Assembly (NCBI GenBank): GCA_000434635.1
Contig: HF988141.1
Location: 727-6,523 of the forward strand
From: Firmicutes bacterium CAG:110
Lineage (GTDB): Bacteria; Bacillota; Clostridia; Oscillospirales; Oscillospiraceae
Length of the DNA stretch: 5,797 bases
Reading direction: 5' to 3'
Positions 1-5,777 of the stretch are shown here, piece by piece (position 1 is the first letter of the stretch; every line of letters begins with the position of its first letter). The position numbers and the translations under genes are program-made. The notes under the pieces are model-generated. The model saw only the letters and a program-made list of their open reading frames with translations, searched no databases and had not been told where the DNA came from.

Positions 1-9
1 TTTCAGCGT

Positions 10-76
10 CCCCCTTGCCTCTCCCTCTGGGAGAAGTGGTCGCGCGCAGCGAGGACGGAGAAGGTAAATGGGGGTG
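10..76. repeat. Degraded palindromic intergenic repeat
   Basis: This non-coding stretch has the look of the short palindromic repeats scattered between genes in many gut Clostridia: a 'CCTCTCCC...GGGAGA' hairpin, a small central hairpin, and a closing 'CGGAGAAGG'. Seen directly: bases 20-25 pair with 29-34 around a 3-nt loop, with one further pair (18/36) beyond a mismatch; 40-43 pair with 49-52; an outer CCCCC (10-14) can pair with GGGGG (70-74). The pairing is imperfect, so the copy seems decayed. That it is a repeat family is inferred from resemblance, because only one copy lies in the window. Confidence 0.5.
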
Positions 77-87
77 CGTATATTGAC

Positions 88-134
88 ACAGGAAATGGAG
101 CGTATCTGTACTGATACGCTCCATTTCCTGTTTT
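88..134 (+). terminator. Perfect 19-bp inverted repeat with T run, probable terminator
   Basis: Bases 88-106 are the exact reverse complement of 113-131, giving a 19-bp perfect stem with a 6-nt loop (107-112). The right arm runs into TTTT (131-134). On the other strand no T run follows the stem, so any terminator function points along +, probably ending a gene left of the window. The T run is short and the stem is longer than most intrinsic terminators, so a processing site, a protein-binding palindrome or a mobile-repeat remnant are alternatives. Confidence 0.55.
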
Positions 135-167
135 CCGCCCCCATCAAAAGAGAGGGCGTCGTGCGTG

Positions 168-183
168 TCGGGCAATGCCCCGA
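168..183. other. Small GC-rich dyad upstream of the promoter
   Basis: TCGGG (168-172) can pair with CCCGA (179-183), or alternatively GGGC (170-173) with GCCC (177-180) around a 3-nt loop. It sits about 16 bases upstream of the -35 box. It could be a weak operator or simply chance in GC-rich DNA. No regulator can be named from it. Confidence 0.2.
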
Positions 184-199
184 TTTCCGCTTTCCCCGA

Positions 200-228
200 T
201 TGACACCGCCCCGGATTCGGGGTATACT
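200..228 (+). promoter_or_regulatory. Sigma-A type promoter for the seven-gene directon
   Basis: A perfect -35 box TTGACA (200-205) is followed by a 17-nt spacer and a -10 box TATACT (223-228), which differs from TATAAT at one position. Transcription would start near 234-236, leaving a leader of only about 18 nt before the ATG at 253, just long enough for the ribosome binding site. With such a strong match, expression is probably constitutive housekeeping. The leader is too short for a riboswitch or attenuator. Confidence 0.85.
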
Positions 229-238
229 GAGTTTCAGA

Positions 239-245
239 GAGGTGA
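239..245 (+). promoter_or_regulatory. Shine-Dalgarno that fixes the start of the first gene
   Basis: GAGGTGA matches the anti-Shine-Dalgarno end of 16S rRNA over 7 bases and lies 7 nt before the ATG at 253. Together with the promoter at 200-228, it rules out the in-frame ATG at 175, which lies upstream of the expected transcription start. Confidence 0.8.
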
Positions 246-252
246 CTCTATT

Positions 253-786
253 ATGAAAGATACTATTTTATCCGTCATTCGTCTGATCGCTACCCCGGTG
301 CTGCTGATGGTGCTGGGTCTGATCCTGCTGATTCATCCGGACTCCGCCTCCGCCCTTGTGGCACAGATTCTGGGCTGGGTGCTGGTGATCGCGGGCGTCG
401 TGTTCGCCGTCAGCGCCATCGCCGGGCACTTTGACACCGTGGGGAAGGTGCTTTCCGCCGTCTGCTGCTTTGCCGTGGGAGCGTGGCTTCTGCGCAACCC
501 CCTGATGCTGGCCGCGGGGCTGGGACGTCTGGCCGGTATTCTGCTGGTCGTCCGGGGCATTCAGGACATTCTGAACGCAAGCCGGTATCATTACGGCATT
601 CTTCCCGCCGTCATTACCACGGTTCTCGGCGCGGTGCTGATCGCTCTGCCCATGACGACCTCCCGGGTCGTTATCAGTCTGTGCGGTCTGCTGGTGCTGA
701 TCGTGGGCATCGCCATTCTGGTTGACCGGCTGAAAAACCGCCGCCCCAAGGAGCCGTCGGAATCCGACATCATTGACGCGCTGTGA
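253..786 (+). CDS. HdeD/DUF308 family membrane protein
   Basis: A 177-residue, very hydrophobic protein resembling the HdeD family (DUF308), whose best-known member is the E. coli acid-resistance membrane protein HdeD. Six membrane helices can be read at about residues 8-27, 33-57, 63-80, 86-106, 116-133 and 138-157, arranged as hairpin pairs with short loops. This fits the family's repeated two-helix units. A charged tail (about 159-177, KNRRPKEPSESD) is probably cytoplasmic. There is no catalytic motif, and the molecular activity of the family is not established. In Clostridia such proteins are usually of unknown role, so acid resistance should not be assumed. The start is set by GAGGTGA at 239-245 behind the promoter. 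It is the first gene of the directon, and its stop overlaps the start of the next gene by 4 nt (GTGA), which suggests translational coupling. Confidence 0.8.
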   Translation: MKDTILSVIRLIATPVLLMVLGLILLIHPDSASALVAQILGWVLVIAGVVFAVSAIAGHFDTVGKVLSAVCCFAVGAWLLRNPLMLAAGLGRLAGILLVVRGIQDILNASRYHYGILPAVITTVLGAVLIALPMTTSRVVISLCGLLVLIVGIAILVDRLKNRRPKEPSESDIIDAL

Positions 787-1250
787 AAATCGCGTCCTGC
801 GCCCTCGACGGGAGAACTGGCCACGAGGCGGGGCGGGCGCTGCTGGCGGCGCTTTACCGGGAGGAAACCGGGCTGGAATTGCCGCCCATTGCCATAGCGG
901 CGGGCGGCAAGCCCTATTTCCCCGGCAGTGACTGGCATTTTTCCGTTTCCCACACCCCTCGGCGGGCGTTCTGCGCCCTGTCCCGTCGGGAGATCGGCAT
1001 TGACGCCGAGGAGCTTGACCGGAACGTAAACCTTGCCCTGGCGGAGAAAATCCTGTCCCCCGGGGAAAGGGTACAGTTCGATGCCGCGCCGGACAAGCGC
1101 CGGGCGCTGCTGACCTTCTGGGTGCTGAAGGAAGCGCAGGTCAAGCGCACCGGAGATGGGCTGCGGGGATACCCCAACGGGACAGATTTCTCCCTGAACG
1201 ACCCCCGGGTCACAGAAATGGACGGCTGTCTGGTGGCCGTTATTGAGTAG
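783..1250 (+). CDS. Short Sfp-type 4'-phosphopantetheinyl transferase
   Basis: Predicted to move 4'-phosphopantetheine from coenzyme A to a serine of an acyl or peptidyl carrier protein, in the cytoplasm. Family signatures appear in order: GKPYF (residues 42-46), HFSVSHT (52-58), IGIDAE (71-76, with Mg-binding D74 and E76) and WVLKEAQVK (113-121, with E117 as the third metal ligand and the conserved lysines K116 and K121). The IGIDAE and WxxKEA pair indicates the Sfp group rather than AcpS. At 155 residues it is much shorter than Sfp (about 220-240); the N-terminal lobe before GKPY is only about 40 residues. All metal and CoA-binding motifs are intact, so it looks like a compact form rather than a broken gene. 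The start is GTG, overlapping the previous stop by 4 nt with no good Shine-Dalgarno nearby, so translation probably depends on coupling. No carrier protein, fatty-acid, NRPS or PKS gene lies in the window, so its target is unknown. Confidence 0.88.
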   Translation: MKIASCALDGRTGHEAGRALLAALYREETGLELPPIAIAAGGKPYFPGSDWHFSVSHTPRRAFCALSRREIGIDAEELDRNVNLALAEKILSPGERVQFDAAPDKRRALLTFWVLKEAQVKRTGDGLRGYPNGTDFSLNDPRVTEMDGCLVAVIE

Positions 1251-1269
1251 CTTACTGTAAGGAGAGCTT

Positions 1270-2031
1270 ATGCTGTTTGACACCCACGCCCATATGGATG
1301 ACCGCGCCTTTGACGCCGATCGGGAAGCGCTTCTGTCCGCTCTGCCGGAGCAGGGCATCGGGCTGCTGATGAACCCCGGATGCAGTCTCGTGTCCTCCCG
1401 GGCGGCTTCCGCTCTGGCGTCCCGGTATGACTATATCTACGCCGCCGTCGGCTCCCACCCGGATGCTGCCGACGAGGTAAACGATGTCACTCTGGAAGAA
1501 TACCGCACATTATGTAAACTGAATCCCAAAATCAGGGCCATCGGTGAGATCGGCCTTGACTACCATTACGAGGACATCCCGCGGGAGCGTCAGCAGGCGG
1601 CGTTCCGCGCCCAGATGGCGCTGGCGCTGGAACTGAATCTGCCCGTCATCGTCCATGAGCGGGAAGCCCACGAGGACGGCATCCGCATTGTAGAAGAATT
1701 CCCGGAGGTCACCGGGGTGTTCCACTGCTATTCCGGCTCGGCGGAAATGGCCAAATGGCTGATCGCCCGGGGCTGGTACATCGGCTTTACCGGTGTACTG
1801 ACCTTCAAAAACGCCCGGAAAGCGGTGGAGACCGCCGCCGCCATTCCCTTGGACCGCATCGTTCTGGAAACCGACTGCCCCTACATGTCCCCGGAACCCT
1901 TCCGGGGAAAACGCAACGACCCCGGAAAGCTGTACCGCATGGCCGAGCGTCTGGCGGAAATTCGCGGGATTTCTGTGGAGGAAGTCCGCGCCGCCACCAT
2001 GGAAAACGGGAAACGGCTGTATCGGATATAA
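1270..2031 (+). CDS. tatD: TatD family metal-dependent hydrolase (DNase)
   Basis: A 253-residue TIM-barrel amidohydrolase of the TatD/YcfH/YabD family, the usual length for the group. Characterised relatives are Mg-dependent 3'-5' exonucleases on DNA or RNA; some also remove D-amino acids from tRNA. The metal ligands are all visible: H6 and H8 in THAH, E93 in IGEIGLDYHY (91-100), H129 in VIVHERE, H152 in FHCYSGS (151-157) and D202 in LETDCPYMSP (199-208). The family's RGKRNDP segment is at 212-218, and the C-terminal helix motif (VEEVRAATMENGKRLY) is intact. The ATG follows a clear TAAGGAG (1258-1264), 19 nt after the previous stop. In Bacillota tatD often sits beside metG and rnmV/ksgA; here it does not, so the paralogue (YabD or YcfH type) and exact substrate are uncertain. 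The family call is firm. Confidence 0.93.
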   Translation: MLFDTHAHMDDRAFDADREALLSALPEQGIGLLMNPGCSLVSSRAASALASRYDYIYAAVGSHPDAADEVNDVTLEEYRTLCKLNPKIRAIGEIGLDYHYEDIPRERQQAAFRAQMALALELNLPVIVHEREAHEDGIRIVEEFPEVTGVFHCYSGSAEMAKWLIARGWYIGFTGVLTFKNARKAVETAAAIPLDRIVLETDCPYMSPEPFRGKRNDPGKLYRMAERLAEIRGISVEEVRAATMENGKRLYRI

Positions 2032-2042
2032 GGACACGTGGA

Positions 2043-2050
2043 AAGGCGGT
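2043..2050 (+). promoter_or_regulatory. Weak Shine-Dalgarno before a TTG start
   Basis: AAGGCGGT resembles AAGGAGGT with one mismatch and ends 6 nt before the TTG at 2057. It supports that rare start codon for the Gx family gene. No in-frame ATG or GTG exists between the preceding stop and this point, and the resulting N-terminus MKTKKLTLLA is what this family normally shows. Confidence 0.55.
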
Positions 2051-2056
2051 GCCGGA

Positions 2057-2563
2057 TTGAAAACGAAAAAACTGACGCTTCTGGCGCTGCTGGCCGCCAT
2101 TGCCCTGACCATTTTCATGATCGAAGCCCAGATTCCCTCCCCGGTTCCCATCCCCGGCGTGAAGCTGGGGCTTGCCAATATCGTGACGGTGTTCACCGTG
2201 TTTGTGCTGGGGCCGAAGGAGGGCGCGGCGGTGCTGGCAGTGCGCGTTTTTCTGGGGGCGGTGTTCGCCGGGAATTTCAGCACCATTCTGTACTCCGCCG
2301 CCGGGGGCGTCTGTGCAATCGGCGTGACCATCGCCCTGCGGAAAATTCTTACGAAAAAGCAGCTCTGGGTCGCCGGATGTCTGGGCGCCGTCGCCCACTC
2401 TGTCGGACAGATGGCCATGGCGATTGCCCTGACGGGGACGGTGTCGCTGGCGGTTTACCTGCCGGTGATGATCGTCATTAGTATTCTGACCGGGCTGTTC
2501 ACCGGGCTTTGCGCCCAATTTCTGGTCAATCGGGAGAAACTATGGAAAATTATTTCAAAATGA
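2057..2563 (+). CDS. Gx transporter family protein (heptaprenyl diphosphate synthase component I-like)
   Basis: A 168-residue integral membrane protein of the family annotated either 'heptaprenyl diphosphate synthase component I' (Hpre_diP_synt_I) or 'Gx transporter'. Recognisable parts are the basic start MKTKK, a first helix (about 6-22), the conserved IEAQIPSPVPIPGVKLGLANIV region (22-43), LGPKEG (51-56), VRVFLGAVFAGNFSTILYSAAGG (62-84), and later helices at about 84-95, 103-125 and 130-156. The small size and Gly-rich helices resemble substrate-binding (S) subunits of ECF transporters, but transport has not been shown for the family as far as I know. The name as a synthase subunit is doubtful, since the sequence is plainly a membrane protein without prenyltransferase DDxxD motifs. 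It starts with TTG, 25 nt after tatD, and its last 22 bases overlap the start of the mini-RNase III gene in another frame. Confidence 0.85.
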   Translation: MKTKKLTLLALLAAIALTIFMIEAQIPSPVPIPGVKLGLANIVTVFTVFVLGPKEGAAVLAVRVFLGAVFAGNFSTILYSAAGGVCAIGVTIALRKILTKKQLWVAGCLGAVAHSVGQMAMAIALTGTVSLAVYLPVMIVISILTGLFTGLCAQFLVNREKLWKIISK

Positions 2564-2943
2564 ACCTGCCCCAATCGGAGATCGACGCCATTTCCAATCT
2601 GGGGCTTGCCCATATGGGGGACTGCGTGTTTGAGATTCTCTGCCGGGGCTACCTCTGCGCTCAGGGGGAAAAGACCGTGGGGCAGCTGCACCACGACACC
2701 ATTCAGATGGTGAAGGCCACGTCTCAGGCAAAATTCGTAGACAAGCTGCTGCCCCTGCTGACCGAGGAGGAGCTTGCCTACTATCGCCGGGGGAAAAACG
2801 CTCACGTCCATGCGGTGCCGAAATCCGCCACCCCCGCCGAATATGCAAAGGCCACCGGTCTGGAAGCCCTGTTCGGCGCACTGTACCTCGCCGGGAAAAC
2901 CCAGCGGCTGAACGAGCTGTTCAAGGCCGTTATGGGAGAGTAA
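2542..2943 (+). CDS. mrnC: Mini-ribonuclease III
   Basis: A 133-residue RNase III domain without the double-stranded-RNA-binding domain, the hallmark of Mini-III. In B. subtilis this enzyme forms a dimer and trims the stem at the ends of 23S rRNA precursor. Seen here: LAHMGDCVFEIL (22-33, catalytic D27 in the position of the RNase III signature acidic cluster), the family motif YYRRGKNAHVHAVPKSATPAEY (80-101), and GLEALFGALYL (106-116, with catalytic E108). The chosen ATG at 2542 has GGAG (2533-2536) five nt upstream and gives the usual family N-terminus. An in-frame ATG at 2509 would add 11 unlike residues lying inside the preceding gene. The reading overlaps that gene by 22 nt. In many Bacillota mrnC follows cysS; that partner is absent here, so the gene has moved into a different operon. 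Confidence 0.93.
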   Translation: MENYFKMNLPQSEIDAISNLGLAHMGDCVFEILCRGYLCAQGEKTVGQLHHDTIQMVKATSQAKFVDKLLPLLTEEELAYYRRGKNAHVHAVPKSATPAEYAKATGLEALFGALYLAGKTQRLNELFKAVMGE

Positions 2944-2968
2944 ACTATCAAAGCAGGAGGACTGCATC

Positions 2969-4732
2969 ATGGCATTTGATGCCTTTTTCTTATCCGCCGT
3001 GCTGGAGGAAGTCCGCACCCGGTGCATCGGCGCACGGGTGGAGAAAATCCACCAGCCCGCCAGAGATACCATTATTGTTCATCTGCGCTGCCAGGAGGGA
3101 CGGGAGAAGCTGCTTTTTGCTGCCAACCCCGCCGCCCCCCGGCTGCATCTGACGGCGGCTTCTCCGGAGAATCCGGCGCAGCCGCCCATGTTCTGTATGC
3201 TTCTGCGCAAGCACCTTCTGGGGGCAAAGCTGACAGAAGTTTCCCAGCCCCCCATGGAGCGGGCGGCATCGTTCCGCTTCGACTGCACCGACGAGATGGG
3301 CTTTCCGGTGCAAAAGACGCTGGTAGCCGAGCTGATGGGGCGCACCTGCAATCTGTATCTACTGTCCCCTGAGGGGCGGATTCTGGACTGCCTGCGGCGC
3401 ATCGGCCTTGACGAAAGCGCCAAGCGGGCAGCGCTGCCGGGTCTCATGTATCAGCCGCCGGAGCCGGTCATGAAGCTGAACCTGCTGGACAGTGCCCCGG
3501 AGGGAGATGCCCAGCGTTATGTAAACATACTCACTGCCCCCGGGGCGGACGTTCTGGCCGACCGGTTGATGGACACCGTTGGCGGCCTGTCCCCTCTGGT
3601 GTGCCGGGAGGCGGCGCTGTACGCCGCCGGAAGCACGGACGCCCGCATCGATTCGCTGGACGTGGACACGACCGCCGACAAGCTGTCGCTGTTCTTCCGC
3701 GAGCACGTAAGCCACCCCGCACCCTATTATTACGCCCTCCCGGACGGCACGCCGAAGCAGTTCGCCTTCTGCCCCATCCGGGAATACGGCGAGTGCCGCC
3801 GCGCCGAGTCCTTCGGCAAGCTGCTGGATATGTACTACACCGTCCGGGATCAGAAGGACGCCATGCGGCAGAAGGGTCAGGCCGTGCGCAAGACCGTTCA
3901 GAATCTGTGCAGCCGCCTGACCAAAAAGCTGGCAATTCAGGAAAAGGAGCTGGAAGCCACCTACGACCGGGAGCGTCTGCGCCAGCTGGGGGACATCCTC
4001 ACGGCCAACCTCCACCGTATCGTGAAGGGGCAGACTACCGTTCAGTGCGAGGACTTCTACGACGAGGAAATGCGGCCGGTGGACATTCCCATTTCCCCCA
4101 TTCTCTCCCCGAACCAGAACGCCGCCAGGTATTATAAGGACTACGCCCGGATGAAAAACGCGGAGAAGGAGCTGACGAAGCAGCTGGAGCTGGGGCGGCT
4201 GGAGCTGGACTACCTGAAAAGCGTGCTGGAGGAGCTGAACCGCGCCGGTACTGAGGGGGAGCTGGAGGAAATCCGCCGGGAGTTACAGGAGAGCGGGTAT
4301 CTCCGTCCCGACACCGACCGAAAGCGCATGAAGCAGGCCAAGCTGCCGCCCATGCGGTTTGAAAGCACCGACGGCTACCCGATCTACGTCGGCCGGAACA
4401 ATCGCCAGAACGACGAGCTGACCTTCCGCCTTGCCCGGAAGGACGACATCTGGTGCCATGCCTCCAAGGTGCACGGCTCCCACGTCATCATTTCCTGCGG
4501 CGGCACTACGCCCCCGGACGATACCGTTACGCAGGCGGCGCAGCTGGCCGCCTACTACGCCGAAACCGGGGGCGGGCAGAACATCCCCGTGGACGTGACG
4601 GCGGTGAAGCAGGTGAAGAAAATCCCCAACGGCAAGCCCGGCATGGTGATCTACCACACCTACCGCACCGTGATCGCCAACCCCTACCCGGACATCGTGG
4701 TGGACGCGCTGAACGCAGAGACAAAGGAGTAA
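2969..4732 (+). CDS. rqcH: RqcH, NFACT-family ribosome quality control factor
   Basis: A 587-residue NFACT protein, the bacterial counterpart of Rqc2/NEMF, often annotated fibronectin-binding protein A. It binds stalled 50S subunits carrying peptidyl-tRNA and directs addition of C-terminal alanine tails that mark the peptide for degradation. Domains: NFACT-N from residue 1 (FDAFFLSAVLEEV; IHQPARDTIIVHLR at 27-40; PPMFCMLLRKHL at 72-83; ELMGRTCNLYLL at 121-132), a helix-hairpin-helix region near 180-240, charged coiled coils at about 295-345 and 386-437, and NFACT-R at about 460-575 with DIWCHASKVHGSHVII (493-508) and the VKQVKKIPNGKPGMVIYH segment. All domains are present, and the length is close to that of B. 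subtilis RqcH. The residue pair aligned by eye with the tRNA-contacting Asp-Arg of RqcH is E97-R98 here. The start has AGGAGG (2955-2960) 8 nt before ATG. The stop lies 3 nt before the aldolase start, so the two are co-translated. Confidence 0.93.
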   Translation: MAFDAFFLSAVLEEVRTRCIGARVEKIHQPARDTIIVHLRCQEGREKLLFAANPAAPRLHLTAASPENPAQPPMFCMLLRKHLLGAKLTEVSQPPMERAASFRFDCTDEMGFPVQKTLVAELMGRTCNLYLLSPEGRILDCLRRIGLDESAKRAALPGLMYQPPEPVMKLNLLDSAPEGDAQRYVNILTAPGADVLADRLMDTVGGLSPLVCREAALYAAGSTDARIDSLDVDTTADKLSLFFREHVSHPAPYYYALPDGTPKQFAFCPIREYGECRRAESFGKLLDMYYTVRDQKDAMRQKGQAVRKTVQNLCSRLTKKLAIQEKELEATYDRERLRQLGDILTANLHRIVKGQTTVQCEDFYDEEMRPVDIPISPILSPNQNAARYYKDYARMKNAEKELTKQLELGRLELDYLKSVLEELNRAGTEGELEEIRRELQESGYLRPDTDRKRMKQAKLPPMRFESTDGYPIYVGRNNRQNDELTFRLARKDDIWCHASKVHGSHVIISCGGTTPPDDTVTQAAQLAAYYAETGGGQNIPVDVTAVKQVKKIPNGKPGMVIYHTYRTVIANPYPDIVVDALNAETKE

Positions 4733-4735
4733 ATC

Positions 4736-5767
4736 ATGATTCGATTCAACAACGATTACAACCACGGGGCGCTGGACTCCATCCTGAGCGCCCTGACCGC
4801 CACCAACACTGACAGTTTCGCGGGCTACGGCGAGGACATCTGGTGCCAACGTGCCGAGACGGTCATCAAGCAGCTGGTTTCCTCCGGGGACGCCCTGATC
4901 AAATTCGTCCCCGGCGCGACGCAGGCAAATCTCGTGGTCATTGCGGCGGCGCTGTCCCCCATCCAGAGCGTCATCGCCGCCGACACCGGACATATCAACT
5001 GCCACGAAGCCGCTTCCATCGAAAACACGGGGCACAAAATCCTCGCGCTTCCCAACACCGACGGGAAAATCACCGCCGGACAGATCGCCGCATGTGCGGC
5101 GGCGTATTATGACGGCGGCGCGCCGGAATACCTGACGGAGCCGAAGCTGGTGTATCTGTCCTTCCCCACCGAGAAGGGGACGCTGTACTCCAAGCAGGAG
5201 CTGCAAAGCATCCGGGAGGTCTGCCGGAAATACGGCATGTATCTGTTCGTGGACGGGGCGCGAATGGGCTACGGTCTGGGGGCGGTGGACAACGACCTGA
5301 CCCTGAAGGATTTCGCGGAGCTGACGGACGCATTCTACATCGGCGGGACGAAGTGCGGCGCACTGTTCGGCGAGGCGCTGGTCATTACCGAACCCAAGCT
5401 TCAGTACCGCTTTAAAGCCTACATGAAGCAGCACGGCGCGGTGCTGGCCAAGGGCTGGCTGATGGGTCTGCAATTCGCGACCATGCTGGAAAACGGCGAG
5501 TATTTTGAGAAAACAAAACGCGCCGACGAGCTTGCCATGCAGATCAAAGCCGCCTTCGGAGCGAAGGGCATCCCATTCTGGGTGGAAAGCTCCACCAATC
5601 AGCAGTTTGTCATTCTGACCCAGCAGCAGAAGGAAGTGCTGGCACAGGGCTACTACTTTGAGGAAGAAGGGGCCGCGGAGCAGGGAACAGTCGTGCGTTT
5701 CTGCACCAGCTGGGCTACCACGCAGGCCGAGGTGGATGCTCTGGTCGCCGATATCGCCAAATTGTGA
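4736..5767 (+). CDS. ltaE: Low-specificity L-threonine aldolase (PLP enzyme)
   Basis: A 343-residue fold-type I pyridoxal-phosphate enzyme of the threonine aldolase/beta-eliminating lyase family, predicted to split L-threonine or L-allo-threonine into glycine and acetaldehyde in the cytoplasm. Visible landmarks: NNDYNHGA (5-12), GYGED (30-34), GATQANL (60-66, phosphate loop), DTGHINCHE (83-91, with H86 expected to stack on the cofactor ring), VDGARMGYGLG (172-182, with D173 contacting the pyridine nitrogen), YIGGTKCGALFGE (201-213, with K206 as the Schiff-base lysine) and VVRFCTSWATT (319-329, with R321 as a likely substrate carboxylate ligand). The full family length is present. AAAGGAG (4723-4729) overlaps the rqcH stop and serves this ATG six nt on. 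The form beginning NNDYNHGAL belongs to a branch common in Bacillota. Preference between threonine, allo-threonine and phenylserine cannot be read from sequence. Confidence 0.92.
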   Translation: MIRFNNDYNHGALDSILSALTATNTDSFAGYGEDIWCQRAETVIKQLVSSGDALIKFVPGATQANLVVIAAALSPIQSVIAADTGHINCHEAASIENTGHKILALPNTDGKITAGQIAACAAAYYDGGAPEYLTEPKLVYLSFPTEKGTLYSKQELQSIREVCRKYGMYLFVDGARMGYGLGAVDNDLTLKDFAELTDAFYIGGTKCGALFGEALVITEPKLQYRFKAYMKQHGAVLAKGWLMGLQFATMLENGEYFEKTKRADELAMQIKAAFGAKGIPFWVESSTNQQFVILTQQQKEVLAQGYYFEEEGAAEQGTVVRFCTSWATTQAEVDALVADIAKL

Positions 5768-5777
5768 TGAATCGTCC

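Noticed and set aside
83..112. Second TTGACA with a possible TGTACT 18 nt downstream
   Set aside because: The -10 match is poor, the site is embedded in the 19-bp hairpin, and transcription from it would meet the hairpin and its T run at once.
175..252. Upstream in-frame ATG that would lengthen the HdeD-like protein by 26 residues
   Set aside because: It lies upstream of the promoter's expected transcription start, and the added residues are not membrane- or signal-like. The ATG at 253 has a well-placed GAGGTGA.
68..256. Small open frame of 62 codons across the intergenic region
   Set aside because: It reads straight through the perfect palindrome and the promoter and has no good ribosome binding site or conserved feature.
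591..2518. Minus-strand open frames of 205-302 codons opposite the transferase, tatD and Gx genes
   Set aside because: The translations are compositionally odd with no recognisable domain and no promoter or ribosome site, while the opposite strand encodes intact conserved proteins.
2509..2541. Earlier in-frame ATG for mini-RNase III
   Set aside because: The 11 added residues do not resemble family N-termini, and the ATG at 2542 has its own GGAG at suitable distance.
4283..5473. Long open reading frame on the minus strand (396 codons) opposite rqcH and ltaE
   Set aside because: It lies wholly opposite two well-recognised genes, its translation is low-complexity in Gly, Val, Arg, His and Gln with no motif, and such shadows are expected where third codon positions are rich in G/C.
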